Notes under the pieces: model-generated
What the model saw: the letters and a program-made list of their open reading frames with translations, nothing else
What the model was told of the DNA's origin: nothing
Databases searched by the model: none
In this document: piece by piece, positions 24,701 through 36,700 of the stretch
How the letters are laid out: every line of letters begins with the position of its first letter
Position numbering within the stretch: the first letter of the stretch is position 1
Position numbers and translations under genes: made by a program
NCBI RefSeq assembly: GCF_011386835.1
Contig: NC_088800.1
Span: 2,356,001 to 2,420,000, forward strand
Reading direction: 5' to 3'
Length of the DNA stretch: 64,000 bases
Origin: Chrysemys picta bellii
Taxonomy: Eukaryota; Chordata; Testudines; Emydidae

Positions 24701-27700
24701 GAGAACTATAAGCTCCCAGACACAGAAGAACAAACCAGCATGGACTGAACATACTAGTCCACATTTGAGGCTTGGTCTGCATTAACCCCCCAAATCGAAC
24801 TAAGGTACGCAACTTCAGCTACGTGAATAACGTAGCTGAAGTTCGAAGTACCTTAGTTCGAACTTACCTCGGTCCACACGTGGCAGGCAGGCTCCCCCGT
24901 CGACTCCGCGGTACTCCTCTCGTCTAGCTGGAGTACCGCAGTCGACGGCGAGCACTTCCGGGTTCGACTTATCGCGTCCAGACAAGACGCGATAAGTCGA
25001 ACCCAGAAGTTCGATTGCCAGCCGCCGAACTAGCGGCTGGGTATAGACGTACCCTGAGATTCAGAAAGCAACATTCATGCATGCACTGCAAAGTTTAACT
25101 GCCTCCAATTGGAAACAAATGGAAAGGCTGTTTGATGCTGAGGTGCTCAATCACAGTAAGGATTTAGACAGAGACAGACCGAGGCTTCTGAAGACAAACA
25201 GACACAGAAAACACCAAGAGAGAACAGTAAGGTTACGTGTGCGAGTAAGTTGCAAGCTTCTTTTTCTCTCCTGTGTTAAAATCACTCTTTGCTTCTGCCC
25301 TTATTTAAAAAGTTCTGTTACTCTTCTGTAACAGACCAAAGTGCTCCGTCTTATCACAGTGCTACTCCAGTATTTTGAGTAGTTTTTGTAGAACACTGGC
25401 GTATTTTTATTAGGGTGTCCCTCGAAAGTCAAGGTAGTTGCTGCTGCCCATTTACATTGTCTAAGCACCCCTGGTTCTTAACCACCCTTAACCAAAGTTC
25501 CAGGCTCTGGCTAATGCTCACGCATCAGAACATCTTTAGGGAAGCAGAGGAACGGGGGTCCAAGTTCACTGCAGGAACTCAAAGCCGGGAAACTCAGAGT
25601 TACTCACTGAGCCAAACGATTACATGGACAGTACAATGAGCATGTGCTATTGGCATCTTTCCTTTGGCAGGAAATGAAATCCTAATGCTTTCATTTGTTT
25701 AATAAACTCTCCCACTGCTGATCCCTATGGGGCTCTGTGTTTGAGTCTCAAATCTGGGATATCGAACGAGATCAGTAGTAACTACTATTAGGCAATGCTC
25801 CCATTCTCCTGACTTCAACCTCTCTGAATTTGCTCTGTGTATCTGTTTCATTCCTAGGAATGGGGAGCTTTGGAGCAGGAGTTTGTAGGTTTCTTAGCAG
25901 CGGATGATCCCTGAGCTGCGGGACGGCAGTGCTGCTAGCAATGTGACTTGACTGTATCTTCATGTTGTAACAGCACTCTGTGGGTTCTTAGCCGAGTTAA
26001 TTGCTGTGGAGTGGCCTGGCTCTCTGTCTGGCTTGTCTGAAGTGGATTGTTGTGTAGGGTGCTTACATAATAACCCATTCGTTTTCAGCTTTGTTTATTA
26101 TGCTTTTGATCTGACATTTTCATTACTTTTGCATGCCACAAGCAGAAAAAAACCGAGGGAAGATTAAAATGTGGCACAATAAAGCCTTGTTATTAGACTC
26201 TCCCATTTATTCCAGGAGACGTTTGTAAGTACGATCATCAGTTCACCAGGCTTCCCGTGGCCTGACTCGGAGCAATTAGCTTCTCCTTTCCCCAGAGGGC
26301 TAGTTCCACGCTGTGGAAATCTTCCAGCCACACGGCATACGCAGACACGACGCAATTCGCTTTCCCGGTGGCTTCCAGAGCTATTTCTCTGCAGTTTGTT
26401 GGCTCTTGTTACAAAGATACTGAGAAAGGGAACTTCCTGACACTTATGGGTCATTGTTACAGGGTGGCTGCCCCTTAACCCGGGTTACTGAAGAGGCCCA
26501 TCTGGGTATGGATCAGGTGATCTCCCTATAAAGCGCAGAAGGCGAGTGCAGTGAAGGGGTACTCGCTACTGAGGCGGGAGAGCAGGGACTGCTAGGAGTG
26601 GGCTGGCTCCAGCAGCAAGTCCTGGGACTTGGCACTGAGACTCCAGCCAGGTAGGGCCTGGGAGTGGCCTGGCAAAGCAGGAAGGCAAGCCCCAGGCAGG
26701 AAGGCCTGGAAGGAGGGTGATTAGAGACCACTAGGAGTGTGGAGAGGAGATCCCTGGGATGGGGGACTGAGATTACAGGCAGGAAAGGATTGGGAGTGAC
26801 CTGATGAGGGTTAAATGGATGGACTTTGGTTTGGACTTAAAGTTTCATCCTTGAGTTTATTTTATCTGATCCAGACTTCAAGAAGGGGTGTTGTGCCTGG
26901 ACGAAAAGGGTGTGTGGAGTTTCCTTAAGGAGCCCCTTGAGGGGGAAACTGAGGCAGGCTGCCTGAAGCATGACCCAGGCCATGCAAAGGTGCTCTGGTG
27001 TAGGCTACTTCCTCACACTCCTTTTTCCCCCTGCTATTTCATCCCACCGTGAAGCCAGAATGCTACTCACATGCTCCAACCTCACATGCACAGGCTGGGT
27101 CTGGCAGAGTCCAGCAGAGGCTGCACACCACCAAAGAGCAGGATTTACCCCCCAAAATTAGGCCCTGATCCTGCAACCGGATTCACAGGGACAGGCCCTT
27201 ATGCACATGCAAGGCCTCAGGGTCTTTAATGGGCTTTTTGCAAGGGTCTAGCCGTACAGACCTAACGGCATGGTTGTGGCCTTACCGAGTGGTGGTAACT
27301 CAGAGGTTTCCATGGAAAAGACTATGGGGCTGTGCCGAGCATCGGCAGCCCCCACTGATTTCAGCTGGAGCTTTGACAATCAGGCTCATGGGGTTGAAAT
27401 TAATTTCTTAGGGTGTCACTTCGCTTCTCTCTGCTGCTAACACCAGCCCCACCAACCCCCTAGTGCCTTGTCCTGTCTATTGCTATCCTCCATGGTGTCT
27501 CCTGCAAGCAGAATGACCTCTCACCCTTGGTGTGCCTGATGCCGTCTGCCCTGGGAGCCCACAAACACTAATAAAAAAAAACAATTATCCAAACTTTGGC
27601 GACGTTTGTATTTGGACCGGAGCTTCCCAGCTGGGCCCATCAGGCGAATGTAGGAGTTAATATTGTGTTCTAGCCTATGGAGGAGACAGTGGTTCCACTG

Positions 27701-30700
27701 CAAACTGGGGCACCAAAGACAGCGTGGGGTTTCCAGCGCTTGTACACGTGAGCCATATTCTTTAATGATAGTTCATGTGATCTTCCAGTTGGTGCTTGGT
27801 CGATTTCTCTCTTGTCTGTGTGCTGGGGTGTCCACTAAAGGGGTTAATGGAGGCAAGATGGGCCAGTTAGCCTATTAGGCAGCAAGCTGGGAGAATTATG
27901 GCTGAGAGGACGTCCCTAATTAGGGGAAGCTCACCTGTGCAAGAACAGGTGGGGCATCTATAAAGCCAGGGAGCTGATGGCAGAAAGAGGCTGCAAGGAG
28001 TAGGTTGCGGTCACTCCCTGGGGGGAGGGAGTTGTGAGGCTGGCAAACCCAGAGCCAGAAGGTATGGAAGAAGCTCCGGGAAGGGTAGTAAGGTCCAGGA
28101 GGGAACAGACCTTGGCGGCTGAAGAAAAGGCTCCTGAGATGGGACCCAGAGGAGGGGGCGGGCCTGGGTTCCCCTCAGCCACTCAGGAAGCGGCACCGGC
28201 TGGGCAGTGAATGGGAAGACTTCCCGAGCCCATTTGACAGGAGAGACTTTGGTACCAGGGAAAGGAGAAACACAGAGAGTGACCTGGTCAGAGGGCCCAG
28301 TCACGAAGAGGAGGCTGCAGGGCCCAGAGTGAGAGAGTGTTCCCAGAGAGAGCAGCAGCAGGGCGTGCAGCGAGCAGCAGAAGGGGACCTTGGGCCTGGA
28401 AAGATTCCCCAGAGCTGCCAGGAGGAGGCGCTACCTACAGTGAGTGGACCCCATGACAGTCTGCAGCTACGTTAAGGAATGAAGGCCGAGAGGGTTAGCT
28501 TTGAGCACTGCCAGTGTGACCTCACTTGTTTTCTCATTTAAGAATGAAACCATTAATGTTTCAGGTTATATTGTTTCCAAGATGTATCTTATGGCTGAAT
28601 GATGCCTTCATGCTGTACTTGTGATGTGTGGAGGGGAAACACACACACACGCGTGCAGTAAAGCACAGCTAGCTGTTGGGTGTGTATGGGAGAGTTACGG
28701 CAGCCCCTGGAATGTGCTGTGAGGATTTCAGCTCTGGACCTGGGATCGTTCTCTGAACTGTTCCTGTAATTCCATAAGCATGGTGCTGATGCTTCTGTAG
28801 TGCAGTGTTCAGAGGGGAACAGGAATGCCCCAAGTACATTCTTTGCAGTGTGGAGTACCAAGGAGACTTTCAGAAACACGAGATATGAATGCTGTCTCAG
28901 GGAAGATTATTACAACACATCAGTGGCATAGCCACAGCGGTGCTGAGATGGGAGCTCCAGGATTGTCCCTTTCACAGCTCTATTCCTTATGGAGCTTCCA
29001 ATGAGTTCCTTAATATGTTTTATTCTGTCTCCCTCCATAATGGAAGGTGGATGTGTATCATGGCCTCTGTCTAATAACTGCCCAGAATATCCTTCAAAAG
29101 GGACATGTTTCATCACAAGGAGATTTTCTCCTGGTAAAATATTTTAAATTAAAAATTACCAATGGATGAGATTTGCTCACATTAATTTACAATGTTATTA
29201 ATGTTTTTACATATTGCATGTGATAATTTCTTATTTTATCTCAGCAATTCCTGTACAATACACAGGATGGATTCTATTCTCACTTACACTGGTGTAGATC
29301 AGAAGTAACTCCGCTGAAGTTGATGAAATTACACTGGCAGAAAATCAGCGTAAAAGAGAGCAGAATAAAGCCCTTAACAGGCAAAGGAATAAAGATTGCT
29401 TTATTTTAATTTTCTGGACAGCAAGGATCTAAGTGTGATGGTCTTTTTTAAAAACAATCTGTTAGAGATGAAACATGGTCAGAAAAACACAAAGCTAGAA
29501 AGGCAGGGGAAGGATACTACTAAACATGTAATTACTATAATTTACACAGAATAATGAATGCTAGACCAGATGTTGATCAAAAAGATAACAGAGGTATTTG
29601 GCCTTGAGGAATGCTAATTACACTTGATCTTGTTACAGGCAGAAATTTCAAGTCAGGTCACTTGTATATCACAAGTTGGATGGAAGCAACATTAAGTTTA
29701 GAATGTAAAGTATTACCATCCTATATAAAAGTAAGCCACTGTGTCCTACCCCTGTAGCTTCCAGCTTCTGCAGAACTGTATTGTCTTCCTTGTTTACGTA
29801 CTGTAATTCTTAGCATAATTCCAAATGTTATGTGATTAATCCTTTATAATGAAGCTACGACTCATGCTGCATTACTTTCAACAATTGTTATATATGACAT
29901 TATATATTGTTAGTATGGCATTGGGTGTTAACATCTGCCTGCTGAAAAATTCAGGTTTAATTTAAAAAAAAACATAAAGCCATGTTGAAAAGCTCACTGA
30001 TTTGGGAGCATTAAACTGTTTATTCTCTTGTGATTCTAAATAGGTTGACAATATGATAAATAGCCGCTCCCCAGCTCTGCTAAATGACATATTGCGAAGT
30101 TCTTCTAGTCTAACAATTTTTTTCTGTCAATCATTACTTTAGTAAGTCTGCTTTTAAATAAATAATAATCATCCTTAGCATTTATATTGCACTTTTCTTC
30201 TTCAATATTCTTTACAAACTAGCTATTTAGTCCTCTCAAGACCCCTGTGAAAGGGACTCTGCCGGCTGAGTTATCCCTAGCAAACAATGCATTTGTTGAT
30301 ATTAGTCCCTTCTCCTGTTTGTGGATTATCGGCAAATAGACTTCAATTTTCACTAATCTGTTTCTTATTTGCCGAATGGCTCATGTGAACATACTTCAGC
30401 CTATGAACTATTTAGTTATTGCTTTGAGTATTTGTTTATGCCTAACTCCTGCTATGGGGCTGGCCATCTAAGCCACATGGTATTGTTTCTGTTTCCTGAC
30501 TGGATACGTCCTCCACCTATAAATTGCTTTCAAGATGGCCTTGTGAACACCTCCAGTGTGCCTGTATATTTGCATAGGGTATCTAGGTGCAGATACATTC
30601 ACATGAGCATTCATGACACTTCCCCTATCCATGAACAATCTGGCAACCAACATTTCACGCAGACACTTGCAAACATGTGACTCAAAGGGCTATCGGCTCC

Positions 30701-33700
30701 TCCTAAAGGAGTTCACCTCTTTTATCTGAATGAATGCTTGGGAATATATTTTCCCCGGTGTTTGTCCAGCTCAAGAAGTGTCCCAACGTCACAGATTTGG
30801 AAATCAGCTGAGGCCAGAGAGGCAGTCAGTGTAAGAGGTAACATTAGAACTCCACGTTTCCCACGGGGGTGCCCAGGCCACTAGACGGCATCTCCGCCCT
30901 ACTCTCTTTACTCAGCAGGGTTACACCGAAATCCAGACACTCTTCTCCTGAGTTGTAGAACGTAGGGGGAAAGTTCAAACTAAAGGGCCTGATCCTGCAA
31001 TGCAATGAGAGATGCTGAGCAGACTCAACGTAATGAGAGGTGCTGAGCACTGATAGCTCCTGTTCTCTTCAGTCGGAACTAAGGGTCCTCTGTACCTCCC
31101 AGGATGTGCTCAGCACCTTACAGTATTCTCTCCCTGATGTACGCCCTGCACACGGTGATCACCCCTTTCCTGATCTCTACAGTGATTAGCTGGCACCTTA
31201 AGCGTCTCCCAAATTTTATTCTTAAATTCCAAATACATTATGCTGAATGTTAGTTACAAATATTTGATCTTAGCTGTTACTACCTTCACCTTCACCAACA
31301 GATGAACTGATGCTCTGTGCAGAGTTCGATCTGCTGCCCACTGCTTTGTAATCTGCAACAGGGCTTTCGGGGCCAGATGCAATGGAGCTACACTGACTTG
31401 CACCAGCTGAGCATCTGACCTACAACATCAATGATTTTGTCACAGAATTTCAGTGGCAAATGCCTAAATTTCAAGTTTAAAAAAACAAAAACAAATCTGT
31501 GACCTGTCCAGGTTATTGATTCTAAAGAAGCATCGCATTCCAGAAGACTAATGCAATGCACAGATGCATATTGCTTTTGTTTAAATACATTAAGATTAAA
31601 ACATGCTGCAGGGCAACAGACACAATTACTAGATGAAACACACACACACACACACCCTTGCTGGGGAACCACCTCAGGCCTCTATCACTTGAGCTAAAAA
31701 GGATTTCCCCAATATGTAGCAGTAGTCGGTCCCTTTATTCTGTCTGTGGCCCAGGCACTAGAAGACAAATATCTCATACATTCCACTGCCTGCTGTAAGA
31801 CAATCAGAATATTTTTTGCCCCCAGACATCTGCATGGAAACAGCGATGTCTGGATTTAATGATATCGATCAAGATAGAGGATAATATTTTCAAAAGTGCC
31901 TAAGGGATGTAAGACTCAATCCTATTTTCAAAAATGACCTGGGCACTCAATGAGACTTCCACGTGAACTCCTAAATTCCTTGGTCATTTTTGAAAATAGG
32001 ATTTAGAGTCCTAAGTCACTTAGGCATTTTTTAAAATGTTACCCTTTGACTTGTTTAATCCTCAGCAAGGCAGGCAGTTGTGACCCCTAGACCAGGAATC
32101 GTCAACCTTTGGCACGTGACCCATCAGGGAAAGCCCCTGGTGGGCCAGGCTGGTATGTTTACCTGCCGCATCTGCAGGTTCGGCCAATTGAAGCTCCCAT
32201 TGGCCGTGGTTCGCTGCTCCAGGCCAATGGGGGCTGCGGGAAGTGGCGTGGGCCGAGGGATGTGCTGGCCACCCTTCCCGCAGCCCCCATTGGCCTGGGA
32301 CGGTGAACCACAGCCAATGGGAGCTGCAATCGGCCGAACCTGCAGACGCTGCAGGTAAACAAACCATCCCGGCCTGCCAGCGGCTTTCCCTGATGGGCCG
32401 CGTGCCAAAGGTTGCCGATCCCTGCTCTAGTCTAATGACTAATGGAAACAGACTGGATTTATCGTACCTTTTATCTTTCCTTCACTGGAAAGGTCATTTA
32501 GTTTCAGACCCAAATTTAGCTGCTTCCTACGCAAACCTGATTTTTTCACTGATTTAAATTAGTTATAGTGGAGTGTGACTTTGGCACTGATGTCCAGAAA
32601 ACATGATGAGTTTCATCAACCGTGAATCGTTTCACCATAAATCTCTTTAAGCTTTCTGCACGGACTGTTTTTAATGGAGTCCTTTGTGATCCCACATCCG
32701 GACTATAGCAGACGAAGGAGGTATGAGCTATGACCGTCTTCAGTGGTTCACACCTGAAATCTACTTTCTACAGGAGTACTGAAAGAAGACAAGAAAGCAT
32801 AGTCCCAAATAGGTAAGCCGACAGGACGTGAACCTGCACCACTAGAGTCAATTGGAGCTTTGATGTTAACTTCAGCATCAAATCTGAAGGGTAAAGCCCT
32901 TGCCCTATTGAAGTCAATGGGAGTTTTGCCTTTCTCTTCAATGGAGTCAGGATTTTACCACCGTTTCTAATATTTTGATATCCCTGTGATTAAAGCGTCA
33001 TTTTTTTGGATTCAACTGGAACACTTACCAGCCCGTCACACGTGCTCAGAGCTGCTAAACCACCTTTCAGCGCCCAGTTCTGGACCTCTCCAATCATGTG
33101 ACAAAAGTTGTGATTGTAAGACTGGATCTTGGCATTGGTGATCCCTCCATATCGTCTCTCACTAACAAACCCAGGAGCAAGGAGATTGTTATTAACGCTT
33201 AAATTGAATTTTAGATGCTGTCCTTTGTAATGCAGCTCATAAAAGGAGAGCAAATTGTTCCTTGAGGAAAGGGCCCTTTTGTGAATTGCGCGATGAGCCA
33301 GATCATAGGACAGAAAAGATCCGCTCTCATCAACTCGGACTGGATGAACAACGTCATAGCCAGAATATTGCTGGAGAACCGTCTCTGTGAAGAAAACATT
33401 TGCAATGATCAGATATAAAGACGATGATGATCTTTCATCCCAAAGGATCCCACTGCACATTATGTTTATTAGCTCTACAAATTCCCAGTAGGGAGGGATC
33501 ATTCTTCCCACCTCTGAACTGGAGACACATATGGGATGATAAGTGTCAGCTGTTTAAAAGAGCAAAGGAATACACCACAGTAATTCAGAACAGGAAGTGA
33601 AGATTATCTGAGAGGGAGAATTTAGGCAAGCTAAATTACATGAGCAGATAAACGTATTCAAATTGGAATGATGTCAGGACACCTGAGTTAACCCCCTTAT

Positions 33701-36700
33701 TCTTACAAAAAGTGCCAGAGGAAACAGTCCCAAATAAATATGAAAGTTTCATTAGACAAGTAGTGGTGAAGAGCAGACAAAAAAAAAGTGTTTTCTGGGT
33801 GAGTAGTTATTTAACTTGAATACATTTTTAAATTCTCATAATGGAACTTCATAAGCAAATGTAAATATTTAATCCTCAATAGATAGAGTTTAATTTGATT
33901 GTTTTAATTACAGTTGTTTCAAAACTGCCACCCCAAAAAATTAATAAAAATGTTCATAAACAAATTCTAGGGTCTTTTTCCCCAGAGAACATAAAATTTT
34001 CAGTTAAAGGTTTTGACAAAAATTCAGAAAATGACACCCAGTTTTAATCAATTGGAGATAGACATTGAGCATGAAATTCATTGATGTACATTCTTTGTCT
34101 TCCAATAGAGCATTAGTGAAACACATGACGTCAGAGAGAGTTTAGGAAACCAGCTCTATTGACACTACTTATAATGAGGAGAGTGAGGAAGAAAAAAGAG
34201 TTCAAAATACAAGATCTGAAATTTGCAAATGGCTACTTTTTTTTTTTTTATAATGGACTGAACCAAACCTCCAAATCTGAACAGCCAGAAGAATGGCCAT
34301 ATTGGGTCAGACCAATGGTCCACCTACTCCACCTTCTGTCATCCAGTCCCTGCTGCAGGCTGTCAGAGGTTTAGGGACAACCAAAGCATAGGGGTGTGTC
34401 TCTGACCATCTTGGCGAATAGCCATTGATGGACCTGTCCTCCATGAACTCCTCTAATTCTTTTTTGAACCCAGTTATACTTTTGGCCTTCACAAAATCCT
34501 TTGGGTAGGAGTTCCACAGGTTAACTGCGCATTCTGTGAAGAATTACTTCCTTCTATTTGTTTAAATCCTGCTGCCTATTAATTTCATTGGGTGACCCCT
34601 GGTTCTTGTGTTATGTGAAGGGATAAATAACACTTCCTTATTCACTTTCTCCGCACCAGTCATGATTTATAGACCTCTGTCATATCCCCCTTAATCATCT
34701 CTTTAATAAGCTGAACAGTCCCAGTCTTCTTAAACTCTCCTTTTATGGAAGGTGTCCCATAGCCCTAATCATTTTGTTGCCCTTTGCCAGGTACTGAAGT
34801 TAGGCTTACCAGCCTGTAATGGCCAGGATCAGCCACAGATTGTCAGGTGTCTGCCAAAGTTTGCAGTTTGAACCCATCTCTGCTTTTTATCTCATATGGT
34901 AGTACACATTATAACACCATTTCACTTGATGTAATACTTCCAACTCTCAGCATTTTTTTCATTAGCAACTTTTATTCTCAAATGCTATGGGTCATCATGC
35001 TCTCTTGCCCTTCCCTGAGACTTTGCAAGATGTCACACAAGCTCTATATTTGGTCTCTAGTGAGGGTCATCTTGGCTCAGTGCCTGCAAGCTGCATGGAA
35101 ACTATTTAAAAACACCATAATAGAGGCTCAAATTAAATGTATACCCCAATAAATAAATAAATAGATAAACAACAGTAAGCAGACCAGAAAAATGCCACCC
35201 TGGCTAAACAGCAGAATAAAAGAGGTGGTTACAGACAAAAACACATCATTTAAAAATTGGAAGTTTAATCCTCCTGAGGAAAATAGAAAGGAGCATAAAT
35301 TCTGGCAAGTCAATGCACAGTCAACCTGTGGAACTCGTAGCCAGAGGATGTTGTGAAGACCAAAATTATAATGGGGTTCAAAAAAGAATTAGATAAGTTC
35401 ATGTGGTCCATCAATGACTATTAGCTAAAATGGTCAAGGACATAGCCTCTGGATGTCCCTAAGCTTCTGACTGGACAACAAGGGGTGGATCACTGGATGA
35501 TTGCCCTGTTCTGTTCATTCCCTCTGAAGCACCTGGCACTGGCCACTGTCAGAAGACAGGATACTGAGCTAGGTGAACCACTGGTCTGACCCAGAATGGT
35601 CATTCTTTTGTTCTCCATCATTTGGAGAACCACCTGGCAGCGGAAAACATGAACAGTACAGCCCAGTACTCTAGGAAAGTGTACTCTGATTCCCCCAGAG
35701 CTGAATTCCAAAGAAGCCACAAATCGTCACCTAACCACAGAATTTTTAAAAATTCCCGAGGGACCGGAGTGATTCCCGGCCCCGGGACCAGCCCTGGTTG
35801 TGCTGCTGGCTCAGCCCAGCAGACAGTCACCTCCCAGCAGGGCCGGTGAGTGCACCCGGGAGGCAGGGCGTGGGGGAGGTGGGTCTCTTCGGGGTCTGGG
35901 AGGGTGCTGGGTTGTGAGGGGGTGGGGAATATGTGTGTGTTGGGGCACTAGGGAGTGGGAGTTCTGTGGGGGGGGGGTGCTGGGCAGTCATGGTGGGGCT
36001 GTGGGCAGGGGGGCGCTGGGCAGGGGTGGTGTGCAGGGCACTGTGCATTTGTGTGTGGGGATCTGGGAGGGCACTGGGCATAGTGGGTCCAGGGGGGCTC
36101 TGGCCATAGGGAGTCAGGGATGTGTGTGTGTTGGGCTGGGGGGCTGTGTGGCACAACGTGGGCCCACCCCTGAGGGGAAGGGGTATGCTGGCAGCACAGG
36201 GCCAAGTGGGTAACTGCTGGTTTGTAAATAGTGCCCTCACGCTGGGCAGAGCAGGGCCGCCCCTGCCATGCCATGCCCCGCCCCATTGCCCCTCGCTGGC
36301 CCCTTGCTCTGGGGACTGACCTCCCCGTATCATACTCCATTGCCTCCATGGGGGCCCACAAAAGGTTAATCTGGCCCTGGAGCTGGGCTCTGCTGGGTCC
36401 AGTGGCCCCTAGTGGCAGCTAGCAGCAGCCCATTTCTGTGGGGAAAAGGAAATTCTGCAGGCAAATTAATTTCTGCAAAATTCTGCATTGCGCAGTGGTG
36501 CAGAATTCCCTCAGGTGTATCTATTCTGTTCTGCCTGGGGGGACAGAGCCTGCCCCACTCCCACCTCCTCAGAAACACCCCAAAGCCCTGCCCCTCCACG
36601 CCGAGCATGCCGCAATAGTGAGCAAGAGGGACCGAGTGTCACTCTTACTCACACGCACGACTGCCCATCCCCCCGGCCCCGGTGGTGATTTATGTTTCTA

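Larger units (their letters stand above)
24557..33028 (-). other. ADAMTS7: ADAMTS7 intron 2 (8.5 kb)
   Basis: Contains a multi-hairpin MITE (24770-25054), two LTR-like stretches (26460-26990 and 27825-28461), an AC microsatellite, a palindromic repeat (31880-32045) and a palindromic hAT element (32093-32424). The AT-rich part at 29.1-30.4 kb is otherwise empty. Confidence 0.75.

Noticed and set aside
35800..36361. 137- and 168-codon Gly- or Pro-rich frames
   Set aside because: Low-complexity GC-rich intron sequence without conserved motifs.
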